A DNA stretch of 64,000 bases from AC-32 sp963717725 (GCA_963717725.1 CAVQWS010000027.1:62001-126000); one strand, 5' to 3'. Shown: positions 8,331 through 16,722, numbered from the stretch's first letter. Made by a program: numbers and translations. Notes: generated by a model from the letters alone, not told the origin.

Positions 8331-8524
8331 CAAGAGACCGAGGAGGGCGACGGTGGCTCCGCCCGCGACCGTCGAGAAGACTCCCCAGTCGGTCAACTAC
8401 GCCGTCTGCCGGTAGCGCGGTCGCTCTTGAGTTCCACCGTTGGTCGAAGTATCCCTTCGGCTCGGGCGTCATCGCGGAACGCTCGGGCAAGCGAGGCTGC
8501 TCGCGGCACGAACTCGTCACCCAC

Positions 8525-9046
8525 TCACCAGATGAATGGGATCAGCCTGTTCTTTGTGCGCCGTTTGTAGTCGCGGTAGCCGGCGTACTGCTGCTCGAGC
8601 CAGAGCTCCTCCCGCCGCGACTTCAGGTCAGCAAAGACCGCGAGCAGGATCGTCAGAACGAGCCCGAGCACCGTCGCGAAGATCGTCGACCAACCGAGCG
8701 CGATGAGAATTCCACCGCCGTACATGGGGTGACGAGCGAGGCGGTAGGCGCCGCTGGTCTGCAGCTCGCCCTGGCTTCGCGGCGCGGGAAACGGCGTCAG
8801 CGCGGAGCCGAGGCCGATCGCGCCCCCGAGGAGCAGTCCGACGCCAACGGCAAACAGCAAGGCCCCAGCGGCGTAGGCGATCGGTACAAGTGCGTCTGGC
8901 CAACTGAGGCCAACGAGCGCCGAGAGCGCTATCGCAGCGAGCAACACGACCTGGACAGCCACCCAGCCACCGCCCCTCGCGCCGAGGGCCGGAAGAGAGA
9001 TGTGGCGATCGCGCGCTGAGTGCGACGGCGGCGGAGTGCTGCTCAT
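8525..9046 (-). CDS. Isoprenylcysteine carboxyl methyltransferase-like membrane protein
   Basis: A 173-residue protein with three or four membrane segments and the ICMT/PEMT C-terminal pattern: GAYRLARHPMYGGGILIALGWS, then a helix with RREELWLEQQYAGYRDYKRRTKNRLIPFIW. The RHPMY and E-x-x-L/YxxY parts form the SAM-binding region in this family, which methylates small or prenylated substrates at the membrane. The ATG at 9046 is chosen over one at 9103 because the extra residues are hydrophilic and unlike the family. It is intact although its neighbours are decayed. Confidence 0.75.
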   Translation of the reverse strand: MSSTPPPSHSARDRHISLPALGARGGGWVAVQVVLLAAIALSALVGLSWPDALVPIAYAAGALLFAVGVGLLLGGAIGLGSALTPFPAPRSQGELQTSGAYRLARHPMYGGGILIALGWSTIFATVLGLVLTILLAVFADLKSRREELWLEQQYAGYRDYKRRTKNRLIPFIW

Positions 9047-9982
9047 GGCTATCCCTGCGGACAAGATCCGCGTTGTCGGTTCCGCTCGCATCGGTACATC
9101 CACGGATCTACGCGGATGCCGGCAGTCGCCTCAACTCAAGTGACATTCCCGCACGCCGGCCCAGGCGACGGCTGGTGGAGGAATGCGGCCAGGGCTGCGC
9201 TCTCACTATCAAGTTGCGGTTGCGGAGGTAGGCGTTGGTGTACACACGCGCCTGCCTGCTTCCGGGCCGAGGACTCACGCTGCCTGCCAGTGTCCGTTGA
9301 CAAGTCGCGCTTCGCCTGATGCCTCGCCGATCGTCAGCGACAACACTCCGGGAGTGAGAAGTGGGGCCTAGCCAGACAGACCGCAGTTGGCCAGAACTGA
9401 AGACCTGTTGGCGCCGTGCCCCCCGGCCCGTGCGCCGCCGCATCGGCCCCACTCGTCAAAGAGAGAGTCCCAGACTGGGTGTTCCTCTGTCCATGGGCCG
9501 TCTGGCTCATCTTCTTAGGCCGAGTGGCCCATGGACAACCATCCGACGGTGAAGAAAGGTTCCCTGCTGTATGGCTCCGATGCGGCGGGAGCCATTACGT
9601 GCGAGTGGGGTCGGGGCGCACCGGGGGGCTGCGGCTACCCGCGGGCACTGACCCCGACCCCACTCGAAACCGTAGCGGCGACCTCCCTGAGCCTCACCGC
9701 ACCGGCTACATTGACGCCGAGAGTGCGGCCAAGGCGAGGGGTGCCGCGTCTCTAGACCCCGGACAGCAGGCGCTCGCGTGCGCAGAGCCCTACTGGCGCA
9801 CAGCCTTGGCCGCACCATTATCCGGAGCGCTTCACTGCGCTATCACCCAAGAACCGCGCGGGTAGTTACTACCGATGGCGCTGCCCGGCAGGCGTTGTAG
9901 GACTCGGTGAGCGAGTCGGGGTAGTCGTTCCCACCTCTCTCCTCGGAACGCTGAGTGCGAAGGCTCGGTCCGCCTGAACGCC
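9047..9982. other. Non-coding stretch with two long inverted repeats
   Basis: No convincing gene is seen. Two inverted repeats stand out. One has 10-bp arms (tccatgggcc and its complement) at 9490-9499 and 9526-9535. The other has perfect 15-bp arms (cgagtggggtcgggg and its complement) at 9602-9616 and 9652-9666 around a 35-nt loop. They may be hairpins of an RNA or leftovers of decayed elements. Confidence 0.5.
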
Positions 9983-10210
9983 TCACCCCGACTCGCCCTG
10001 TCGTGCGCGTTCCCGCGCGAGGTCGCTGAGCCTTACCGCGAAGCGCTCGCGGCAGGCGGCGAAGACAGCACTGTCCAGCCGCAACCACTGTCCTCGCTCC
10101 ACCGTCCGGGCAACCGCTCCCGGCGTGAACGTCTCGGTCGCCACCGCCATCGTCGACCGGTCGAGGCGCAGCGTGGGCTCGGGCTTCGGCCGGCGCAGGA
10201 CTCTCACCAT
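9983..10210 (-). CDS. Hypothetical small protein
   Basis: A 75-residue frame beginning MVRVLRRPKPEP. The middle (TMAVATETFTPGAVARTVERGQWLRLDSAVFAACRERFAVRLSDLAR) has normal protein-like composition and a likely C-terminal helix. I do not recognise a family. The surrounding DNA contains broken genes, so this could be a fragment. Confidence 0.4.
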   Translation of the reverse strand: MVRVLRRPKPEPTLRLDRSTMAVATETFTPGAVARTVERGQWLRLDSAVFAACRERFAVRLSDLARERARQGESG

Positions 10211-10428
10211 CAGTTGACGTGAGCCCGTCCGACCACGGGCCGCGAGGGCACGCCATAGCGCCCTGCGACCCAGGCTGAAACTTGGGCGTCATCCAACCCA
10301 GCTCCTCGGAGGGCGAGACCAGCAGCGAGACGCAGGCGTCCCGGGCGAGCGAATCCATCGTGCCCGCCCAGGCTTTCGCGTCCTGCAGGCTGGGCAGCTC
10401 CGAGCCGGGGATTGTGTGTGAGTGCCGA

Positions 10429-10854
10429 TCACCGAGCAGGTGCAGGGTGCGGATAGCCCGCGTTGTGAACCGCCGCCGTCGCCTCCCAGGGATCGCTCAG
10501 ATAGACCTCGCCGCGGGTGCCGGATCGTTCGATCGAGCGGGTGGCGAGAGCCACCTCTGTCCAGTCGCCGTAGGCTCGGGCCGGTACTGGCCGAACAGCC
10601 AACCCGCGGCCTCGACTTCCTGGCCGGCGTCCCGGTGGGCTCGCCTGATCCCCGCCCGGTTGGAACCCGGTCACGCCGCCGACGCGCTCGAGCCCTCCTC
10701 CCGGCATCCCCAAGTTCCCCCGCTCGATCGGGCGGAAGCGCTCCGGGTGCAGACGAACAACGGCGGCCTCCGGCGCCACGACAGTCGCGCCAGCGATCAC
10801 CGGCTGGTTGTCTGTCGGATCGAGGAAGGTCGAGGTGGCGATGAGGTAGGTCAT
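10429..10854 (-). CDS. Hypothetical protein, possibly broken
   Basis: A 141-residue frame starting MTYLIATSTFLDPTDNQPVIAGATVV, with a protein-like start and a protein-like end (AYGDWTEVALATRSIE, then GEVYLSDPWEATAAVHNAG). The middle is Gly/Arg/Pro-rich and looks out of frame. Downstream, another frame (10200-10410) reads IPGSELPSLQDAKAWAG and ends protein-like. I read this as one or two genes damaged by small insertions or deletions. No family is recognised. Confidence 0.35.
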   Translation of the reverse strand: MTYLIATSTFLDPTDNQPVIAGATVVAPEAAVVRLHPERFRPIERGNLGMPGGGLERVGGVTGFQPGGDQASPPGRRPGSRGRGLAVRPVPARAYGDWTEVALATRSIERSGTRGEVYLSDPWEATAAVHNAGYPHPAPAR

Positions 10855-10921
10855 GCGCCGCTCTCCCGGCGGCCGGCCGCAGGGGCGACCGCAGCGCTCC
10901 CGCGGCCTCCGCCGGGACCCG

Positions 10922-11115
10922 TCATGGCATGTACGGGGCTTTCGAGGGGGAGGTGGTCCCTCGTTGAAGAGCCTGCGCCAGGTAGACCCGCGCCGCCTCG
11001 CGCAGGGTTGCGAGAGCGAGCGGTCGTATGCCTGCGCGTTGCGCGCGATCTCATCGCGGAGCGAGACCGGGAACTGCGCGGAGACCATCGTCACTTCGGA
11101 AGCCTTCTCAGTCAC
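10922..11115 (-). pseudogene. Ribbon-helix-helix protein, frameshifted
   Basis: The start (GTG 11115) gives VSAQFPVSLRDEIARNAQAYDRSLS, the strand-helix-helix of a CopG/Arc-type DNA-binding protein. A one-base change near 11014 breaks the frame. The next frame continues ATLREAARVYLAQALQ, the expected second helix, and stops at 10922. The joined product would be about 64 residues and could be an antitoxin or plasmid-type repressor. The break may be decay or a sequence error; no toxin gene is visible next to it. Confidence 0.55.
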
Positions 11116-11170
11116 TACTAGGAGGTTCGGCTAAGGCGCGAGCGTCACGCGTCGGTGCGATGATCGGGCG

Positions 11171-11335
11171 GTGCCGGAGTCGAACTGGAGCGTGTCGGCA
11201 AGCATCGACGCCGACGCGCTGACGACCGCCAGTTGGGTCACGTTGACGCAGGTGGCCTTCCCGATCTCGCTCGGCTACAGCGAGAAGCAGGTCGCGCGCC
11301 AGCTCGGCTGGACGCACAAGGCGGTCGGGGCCTAG
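11171..11335 (+). CDS. Very small helix-turn-helix-like protein
   Basis: A 54-residue frame beginning at GTG 11171 (VPESNWSVSASIDADALT) and ending with FPISLGYSEKQVARQLGWTHKAVGA. The last part has the spacing of a sigma-factor region-4-like helix-turn-helix (YSEKQVARQLGW-x-x-KAV), but it stops where a longer protein would continue. It may be a truncated regulator. It is divergent from the broken ribbon-helix-helix gene. Confidence 0.42.
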   Translation: MPESNWSVSASIDADALTTASWVTLTQVAFPISLGYSEKQVARQLGWTHKAVGA

Positions 11336-11483
11336 CGCGGCCAACGCGGCAGGGGATCCCCGAGGCGTCCGCGCGCGCCGTCAGTCCCTAAGCGCGCGTA
11401 CTACCTCGCCGCAGTTCGCCCCTGCCGCCGCTGTCGGTTTTCGCCAATGCCGGCGCCAGCGAAACCGCTCGGAGATTCGGGGC

Positions 11484-11681
11484 TCATTCACCGGGGTCCT
11501 CCATCACGCTCTTTCCCCCGGTCCCTCCTTGCCGTGCCTGGAGCTCCGCGCGCAGCAGGTCGATCCTCCCTTGCAGCATGCGCCGTCGATACGAGACTTC
11601 GTGCTCTTCTTTCGTCAGCTCGCCTATGAGCTGCCTGAGGTCGGCGTCGGAGAGCGAGCCGAGATCGGGAAACGGTTCCAC
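11484..11681 (-). CDS. RsiG-like single-motif c-di-GMP-binding protein
   Basis: A 65-residue, all-helical protein: a start with LSDADLRQLIGELTKEE, then EHEVSYRRRMLQGRID and LLRAELQAR. It carries the complete pattern E(X)3S(X)2R(X)3Q(X)3D (in EHEVS, SYRR, RMLQ and QGRID). In RsiG this pattern binds cyclic di-GMP and allows sequestration of the sigma factor WhiG. RsiG of Streptomyces has two copies; a single copy acting as a homodimer is known in Rubrobacter. GTG 11681 follows a GAAAGG ribosome site. No whiG gene is in the window. Its place inside an integrative element is unusual. Confidence 0.72.
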   Translation of the reverse strand: MEPFPDLGSLSDADLRQLIGELTKEEHEVSYRRRMLQGRIDLLRAELQARQGGTGGKSVMEDPGE

Positions 11682-11753
11682 GGTGAGCCTTTCGTCCGCT
11701 GGCGGGAGCGCTGGTTCTCAGACTCGGCATCTACTTAGTTGGCCTAAAGGAAC

Positions 11754-11803
11754 GGGAGCCGAGCGGGCCGCGTCTCCCCCGCCCGGGCAAGCGCTCGGCT
11801 CCC
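11754..11803. other. Long hairpin (GAGCCGAGCG family)
   Basis: A 12-bp perfect stem (gggagccgagcg and its complement) encloses a 26-nt loop rich in CTCCCCC. Two related hairpins with the same stem occur in the structured blocks at 12837-12884 and 22956-23000. Confidence 0.6.
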
Positions 11804-12183
11804 GCGATCCGATCAGATTCCGCCGAGTTAGATCCTGCGTCAAGCAGCACAAGCGGTGAAGCGCCGCTATTTGCGACGTTATTGGAGGCAGCGCTCGTAG
11901 CGATCGACGCTAAGTAGTACGGTCGAGAAGTGGCGTCCGGGGCGATGACGGGACGTCACGAAGATCCGCCGCCGACCTGCGCCCTCTCCCTGGGGGCTGA
12001 GCCTCCTCCGCAGTAGCAGGTCACGCCTCGGGCGCTTCGCCCTACCTGAGCAACTCGCGCGGCACGACTCCTTTACCAGTGGGAACCCATTCCGCGCGCC
12101 CCGAGAACCGATTGGTATGAGCTTCGCTTCCAACGGGACGACGACACTGCGGAACTCGCCTACGCGTACCAGCACGCCTGAGT

Positions 12184-12275
12184 GGGCGGGGCGGCGAGCC
12201 GAACGCCTAGGACGCTTCCCACGACCCGGCCCGACGTGAACCTACGGCCTCGCGTGCGCTGCGTCTAGTGGCGGA
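12184..12275 (+). repeat. About 90-bp interspersed repeat, copy in element 1
   Basis: It contains gcggcgagccgaacgc followed by a less strict part with cgacccggcccgacgtgaac and a tctagtggcgg end. Related copies lie at 21236-21330 (inverted), 26677-26770, and split at 25648-25680 plus 26008-26065. It directly follows a frame that ends at 12181 with protein-like sequence (DWYELRFQRDDDTAELAY). Confidence 0.6.
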
Positions 12276-12317
12276 TTAGGACAGGCCAAGAAAGCTGTTA
12301 TAGGCTCTATCGGCCTA

Positions 12318-12392
12318 GGCGAGAGCGGGCCGCCAACCTCTCCCCTGCGGCATACACGTTGCAGGTCCCCCTTGGCGCTGCCCGCTCTCGCC
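12318..12392. other. Nested stem-loop, candidate structured RNA
   Basis: A perfect 13-bp outer stem (ggcgagagcgggc at 12318-12330 with its complement at 12380-12392) encloses a second stem (cgccaa with ttggcg) and a third (cctgc with gcagg). Three stacked stems in 75 nt is more order than expected by chance, and no gene overlaps. It may be a small RNA or a DNA hairpin used by element 1. Confidence 0.5.
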
Positions 12393-12502
12393 GCTTCTTT
12401 GAATAGAGAAGGGAGCCAGGCGACCTTCTCCCACTCCACTGAGAACAACTAGCCTCAGTCCCCAGAAGAAAGCTCGCCCGGCTCCTTCATAAGTAGACGC
12501 GC

Positions 12503-12640
12503 TCAGACGTCTAAGCCTGCGATGTCCTCGACCACGAGCACGGGGCGGCTGGTCGCTGTCCTCGTCTCGCAAGGCCACGACGCGCAGGGTGCGCTTCCCC
12601 AACGGGAGCGTTGGAGTGCTTACCTGAACACTCCGCAGGT
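12503..12640 (-). pseudogene. Frameshifted copy of the 63-residue island protein
   Basis: The reading PLGKRTLRVVALRDEDSDQPP matches the 63-residue protein at 20153-20344 (HLGKRTLRVVGKRDDDADQ). One extra G near 12542 breaks the frame; past it, VLVVEDIAG matches VLVVEEVA. The copy lies in element 1, the intact one in element 2. Confidence 0.65.
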
Positions 12641-12689
12641 TTCGGCGCCTCCGCACGTCTGCTTATTACCGTCTACCAAGAGACCCCAG

Positions 12690-12890
12690 TCTGCGGCAAC
12701 TGGAGCCGGAGCACCTCATCCCTCCAATGAGGGGCACGTTCCTGGAGCCGCAGTAGGAACGCGCCACGCTCCGGCTCCACTTCGTACAACTCGGGCGCCG
12801 TCTCTTCCCCGCATCGCTGGTGGTATACCTGGGTCGGAGCCGAGCGGAGGCTTAAGGGGGAGACTCACTGCGGTCGCTCGGCTCTTCGTC
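12690..12890 (-). ncRNA. Structured non-coding block shared by both islands, copy 1
   Basis: Read on the minus strand, it has a hairpin with stem gagccgagcg (12875-12884 / 12837-12846), then a larger structure closed by a 12-bp stem (ggagccggagc at 12768-12778 with its partner at 12702-12712). Inside are two further stems, gttcct/aggaac and cctcat/atgagg, giving a three-way junction. The same order of elements occurs on the plus strand at 22952-23146 in the other island. Both copies continue with ccgcagac(c)tgggg. Transcription is not shown; a DNA role is also possible. Confidence 0.6.
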
Positions 12891-12950
12891 ATGCGGCGAG
12901 GTCACCACCTGCTACAGAGGCTGCGGGCGTTAGCAGCCCTGACAAATCTC

Positions 12951-12972
12951 GAGGTAGGCATGGAGGTAGGCA
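12951..12972. repeat. Paired integrase arm-type repeats, right end
   Basis: The decamer gaggtaggca occurs twice (12951-12960 and 12963-12972), 12 bp apart, 78 bp inside the right core of element 1. It mirrors the pair at 6961-6982. Confidence 0.6.
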
Positions 12973-13050
12973 CCGCACGAACATTCCCGGCACGCGTGGC
13001 ACACCTGACCGATGGAGAAATGCGGGATGGCGCTTCCCGACGAAGGTCGA

Positions 13051-13072
13051 AACTCCCCGGGTTGGACTCGAA
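13051..13072. repeat. attR core of element 1, inside tRNA-Asn
   Basis: This is the right copy of the 22-bp direct repeat; the left copy is at 6908-6929. It covers the 3' acceptor and T-arm half of tRNA-Asn, so integration keeps the tRNA intact. Confidence 0.85.
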
Positions 13073-13125
13073 CCAACAACCCTCCGGTTAACAGCCGGAT
13101 GCTCTGCCAATTGAGCTACCGGGGA
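13053..13125 (-). tRNA. tRNA-Asn (GTT)
   Basis: A 73-nt tRNA with acceptor TCCCCGG/CCGGGGA and discriminator G. D, anticodon and T arms are normal (T loop GTTCGAGTC). The anticodon loop reads CTGTTAA, so the anticodon is GTT. CCA is not encoded. Its 3' part is the attachment site of element 1. Confidence 0.97.
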
Positions 13126-13156
13126 ACGGTGCTCAGCGGGCGGATTGTAGCGGCGG

Positions 13157-14803
13157 CTACGCCAGATTCGCGGCTGTCGCGCGGATCTTCTCGAGCTGTT
13201 CCTGGAGCTCCTTCGTGCGCTCGAGGTCGGCGGTCGCGAGCTCGCGCCGCACCTCGCGCTCGCGCAGGCGCAGCAGCAGCTCCTTGGCCGTCTCCTCGTC
13301 GATCCCCTCGGTCGCCGCGCGGGCGTCGAGCTCGGCCAGCAGCGGGGCGAGTTCCTCGTCCGGCTCGCCTGGCTCGAGCAGGTGCTCCCGAGCACGGCGA
13401 TGCAGCTCGGCGTCGAAGTGGTCGGGCGAGAGCTCGGCCAGCAGCTCGCGCACCTGCGGGTGCGCGGCCACGCCGGCGAGCGCGTCACGTTCGAGCCTGA
13501 AGCCCTTCTCGAGCAGACGCGGGCTGATCTCGCCGGTCGCCCGCGCGCCGCGGCCCGGCGCGAAGCCAGCCTGGGTCTCCTTGGGCAGGTCTAGCCGGTC
13601 GGCTGCGAGCCGGACGGCGTCCTGGCGCTCCGGCGAATCCTCGAAGCGGGAGAGCACCTCCCGCACGCGGACGAAGGCCTCCTGCCGGTCGGGCGCCCGT
13701 TCGACCTCGAGCCGCACGCGGTAGGAGAGGTAACTCTCCGCCCGGCCGAGCAGCTCATCGAACTCGCTGGCCAGGTCGGCCGGGTCGCGCCCGGGCGGCA
13801 GCGTCACGACGCGGACGTCGAACCCCTGCGCCGCCGCGAGCTCCATCCCGCGCAGCGTTGCCGCCTCACCGGCCGCGTCGCCGTCGAAGCAGAGCCACGC
13901 CTTGTGCGTCAGGCGCGAGAGCTCCTTCAGCTGCCGGTCGGTAAGGGCCGTGCCCATCGAGGCGACGACCGGCTCGAGCCCGGCCTGGTGCAGGGCGAGC
14001 ACGTCGGTGTTGCCCTCGACCACGACCGCGCGCTCCTGCTTCGCGATCGCCGTCCGCGCGCGGTCGAGGCCGTAGAGCAGGTCGCCCTTGCGGAAGAGCT
14101 CGCCTTCCGGCGAGTTGACGTACTTGGCGCGTAGCGGATCGTCCTCGCGCAGCTTCCGCGCCTGGAACCCGCGCACGCGCCCTCGCGCATCGGCCAGCGG
14201 GAAGAGCAGGCGCCCGTTGAAGTAGTCGTTGCCCCGGCGGTTGGCGAGGCCGGCTGCGCTCAGCTCCTGCGCGGTGAATCCTTTCTCCCTGGCTTTCCGC
14301 GCGAGCGTCGCGCCGCCGGGCGCGAGCCCGAGCCGGTACGCGCGGCAGACCTCCTCGCCGAGACCGCGGCTCTCGAGATACGCGCGCGCCGCCTCACCGC
14401 GCGGCGATTCCCAGAGGTAGCGCTCGTAGAACGCGGTCGCCTGCTCGAGGAGCGCGAACAGACGCTCGCGCTGTCGACGCTGGCGGTCCTGCTCCGGCGA
14501 GCTCTCCTCATACTCGAGCGGCACGTTGAACCGGTCGGCCAAGAACTCGATCGCACCGACGAAGTCCAGGTTCTCCTGTTTCTCGACGAACGCGATCGCG
14601 TCCCCGCCCTCGCCGCAACCGAAGCACTTGAAGGTGCCTCGGTCAGGCGAGATCCCAAAGCTTGGCGTCTTCTCCTGGTGGAACGGGCACAGCCCTACGA
14701 AACGCGCGCCGGACTTCCGCAATCGCGTGTAACCCTCGACAAGCGTGACGATGTCGGCAGTCGCCTTGACGGCTTCGACGGATTCGTCCTTGATCCGGGC
14801 CAT
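13157..14803 (-). CDS. dnaG: DNA primase DnaG
   Basis: A 548-residue primase that makes RNA primers at the replication fork. The N-terminal zinc-binding domain shows CPFHQEKTPSF and FKCFGCGEGGDAIAF (about residues 39-68). The Toprim catalytic core has VVEGNTDVLAL and CFDGDAAGEAA (acidic metal-binding residues). A C-terminal helical region would bind DnaB helicase. It is somewhat shorter than the 600-residue norm. ATG 14803 overlaps the dgt stop as TGATG, so the two are co-translated. Confidence 0.95.
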   Translation of the reverse strand: MARIKDESVEAVKATADIVTLVEGYTRLRKSGARFVGLCPFHQEKTPSFGISPDRGTFKCFGCGEGGDAIAFVEKQENLDFVGAIEFLADRFNVPLEYEESSPEQDRQRRQRERLFALLEQATAFYERYLWESPRGEAARAYLESRGLGEEVCRAYRLGLAPGGATLARKAREKGFTAQELSAAGLANRRGNDYFNGRLLFPLADARGRVRGFQARKLREDDPLRAKYVNSPEGELFRKGDLLYGLDRARTAIAKQERAVVVEGNTDVLALHQAGLEPVVASMGTALTDRQLKELSRLTHKAWLCFDGDAAGEAATLRGMELAAAQGFDVRVVTLPPGRDPADLASEFDELLGRAESYLSYRVRLEVERAPDRQEAFVRVREVLSRFEDSPERQDAVRLAADRLDLPKETQAGFAPGRGARATGEISPRLLEKGFRLERDALAGVAAHPQVRELLAELSPDHFDAELHRRAREHLLEPGEPDEELAPLLAELDARAATEGIDEETAKELLLRLREREVRRELATADLERTKELQEQLEKIRATAANLA

Positions 14804-15777
14804 CAGAGGCTCTCGGCGTAGGTGAGCGCGAAGCGGTCGGTCATCCCTGCGACGTAGTCGATCACGTCGTCAACCGAATCGCCACGCTCGAGCAGGTGGT
14901 CGAAGATCCGCTGCACGGTCGCGCGCGCCCGTGCGTGCTCGGCGCGGGCCGGCTCGCCGAGGTAGACGCGCTCGAACATGAACGACCGCAAGGCCAGCAT
15001 CGCAGCACCGACCTCCTCGCTCTGGCGGATGTCGCCCTCGCGCGCCGACGTCTCGACGAGGTCGTGGACCAGCGCGTCGATCCGCCGCGACCCGGTCGGG
15101 CCGAGCAACTCGATGTCCGCTCGCGGCAGCTCGGCCGGGTCGAGCACGCCCGCGCGAACGGCGTCGTCGATGTCGTGGTTGATGTAGGCGACCCGGTCGA
15201 CGAGGCGCACGATCTTGCCCTCGAGCGTGTCCGGCTCGTCCGGCCCGGTGTGGTTGAGGATCCCGTCGCGGACCTCCTGCGTGAGGTTGAGGCCGCGGCC
15301 GTCGCGCTCGAGCACGTCGACGATCCTGAGCGAGTGCTCGTTGTGGTGGAAGCGCCGGTCGAACCGCCCGCGCAGAGCCTCGTCAAGGGCCTCTTCGCCG
15401 GCATGCCCGAACGGCGTGTGCCCGAGATCGTGGCCGAGCCCGATCGCCTCTACGAGGTCCTCGTTCAGCCGCAGCGCTCGCGCCACGCCGCGCGAGATCC
15501 CGGTGGTCTCGAGCGTGTGGGTCAAGCGCGTGCGGTAGTGGTCGCCGGCCGGGTCGACGAAGACCTGCGTCTTGTGCATCAGGCGCCTGAACGCCTTGGT
15601 GTGCACGATCCGGTCGCGGTCGCGCTGGAACGGCGTGCGCAGCAGGCAGGGCTCCGTCTCGCGCGCGCGCCCGCGCGTCTCATATGAGCGCACGGCGAGC
15701 GGCGAGAGCCACCGCTCCTCGTGCTCGCGAACGCCCGCCTCGAAGGCATCCGCAGTCCGTCCGGCGAGCTCCGGCAT
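14803..15777 (-). CDS. dgt: Deoxyguanosinetriphosphate triphosphohydrolase-like protein
   Basis: A 324-residue HD-domain protein. It begins with RTPFQRDRDRIVHTKAFRRL and contains the family motif KTQVF, the metal-binding RTRLTHTLE and GLGHDLGHTPFGHAGE (HD pair), and YINHDIDDA. Such enzymes hydrolyse dNTPs to nucleosides and triphosphate, controlling dNTP pools. ATG 15777 is preceded by TAGCAT 8 nt upstream, consistent with a leaderless transcript. The dgt-dnaG pairing links dNTP control to priming. Confidence 0.9.
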   Translation of the reverse strand: MPELAGRTADAFEAGVREHEERWLSPLAVRSYETRGRARETEPCLLRTPFQRDRDRIVHTKAFRRLMHKTQVFVDPAGDHYRTRLTHTLETTGISRGVARALRLNEDLVEAIGLGHDLGHTPFGHAGEEALDEALRGRFDRRFHHNEHSLRIVDVLERDGRGLNLTQEVRDGILNHTGPDEPDTLEGKIVRLVDRVAYINHDIDDAVRAGVLDPAELPRADIELLGPTGSRRIDALVHDLVETSAREGDIRQSEEVGAAMLALRSFMFERVYLGEPARAEHARARATVQRIFDHLLERGDSVDDVIDYVAGMTDRFALTYAESL

Positions 15778-15966
15778 CGGCACCGATGCTAGCCCGTCAA
15801 CCGGGCAGCGGCACCGCCGCCCGGCGGGCTCCACACCCCCACCCTCAATTGGGTGGGGCTTGAACCCGCCTCCCTCGCGGTCGACGCTATCGAGGATCCC
15901 GTTACGCGTCTGTGCCGGCTTTGTGCCAGTGCACGCCGGTTTGTGCACAGCCGGCGGCGATGGACC

Positions 15967-16722
15967 TCAGATGATGATCGGCACGGTTCCGCCGTCGGCG
16001 CTCCAGGCCGCGCCCGTCACGTAGGACGCACCGTCGGAGCACAGGAACGCGATCACCGCGGCCATTTCTTCCGGCTCCGCGAGCCGCCCGAGCGGCCGCC
16101 CCTTGCCGACCGCCTCGAGTACCTCCTCGCGGCTCTTGCCGCTGCGCTTTGCCTGCTGGTCGGCGAGACCACCGTCGCCGAGCCATGCCTCGGTTGCCGT
16201 CGGCCCGGGCGCGACCGCGTTGCAGCGGATCCCGTCGGCCGCGTAAAGGTCGGCGACCAACCGCGAGAGCGAGAGCACGGCAGCCTTCGTCACGCTGTAG
16301 TCGGGCATCCCGGTCGAGGGGCGCTTGCCGGCGGTCGAGGCGACGTTCACGATCACCCCGCCGTCGCGGTTCCTCATGACCGGCACCGCGGCCCTGATCG
16401 CGCGTACGTAGCTCATCACGTTCAGCTGCCAGACCTCCTCCCACTGCTCGTCCGTGACGGCCAGGAAGTCCCGCTGTTCCGCGTAGCCGACGTTGTTCAC
16501 GAGCACGTCGAGCGCGCCGGCCTCCGCAACCGCGCGCTCAGGCTCGCCAGGCTGTGAGAGATCGGCCGTGATGTGCCCGGCCTCGCCGACACCGGGCGCC
16601 TCGCGTCGGCCGCACGTGATCACGCGCGCGCCCTCGGCCACGAGCAACGCGGCGGTGGCCCGGCCAATCCCGCTGGTCGAGCCGGTCACCAGGCACGCAC
16701 GTCCTGTCAGGCCGAGGTCCAA
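15967..16722 (-). CDS. SDR family oxidoreductase
   Basis: A 251-residue short-chain dehydrogenase. TGSTSGIGR near residue 14 is the Rossmann nucleotide motif, VNNVGYAE the NAG-like strand, and Tyr and Lys of the catalytic triad are in YSVTKAA near residue 143. GCxR after the second strand (ITCGRRE) favours NADP(H). Substrate unknown. It starts at TTG 16722 with TAGACT 8 nt upstream and is divergent from the next gene by 22 bp. Confidence 0.9.
   Translation of the reverse strand: MDLGLTGRACLVTGSTSGIGRATAALLVAEGARVITCGRREAPGVGEAGHITADLSQPGEPERAVAEAGALDVLVNNVGYAEQRDFLAVTDEQWEEVWQLNVMSYVRAIRAAVPVMRNRDGGVIVNVASTAGKRPSTGMPDYSVTKAAVLSLSRLVADLYAADGIRCNAVAPGPTATEAWLGDGGLADQQAKRSGKSREEVLEAVGKGRPLGRLAEPEEMAAVIAFLCSDGASYVTGAAWSADGGTVPIII

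Larger units (their letters stand above)
6908..13072. mobile_element. Integrative element 1 (in tRNA-Asn)
   Basis: The element is bounded by a perfect 22-bp direct repeat, at 6908-6929 and 13051-13072. The right copy is the 3' end (T arm and acceptor) of a complete tRNA-Asn gene. Inside each end is a pair of gaggtaggca-like repeats with 12-bp period (6961-6982 and 12951-12972), as expected for integrase arm sites. A decayed tyrosine integrase lies 0.7 kb from the left end. The cargo is a small monooxygenase-like protein, a membrane methyltransferase-like protein, an RsiG-like protein and mostly decayed or non-coding DNA. No capsid, relaxase or replication gene is seen. Confidence 0.82.

Noticed and set aside
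10429..11115. A single 228-residue gene
   Set aside because: It joins the broken ribbon-helix-helix frame to a second start at 10854; the middle is out of frame, so it was split.
15840..15900. A tRNA remnant or attachment site (minus-strand gcgggttcaagccccacc)
   Set aside because: The stem pairs poorly, no anticodon part is seen, and no matching second copy is found in the window.
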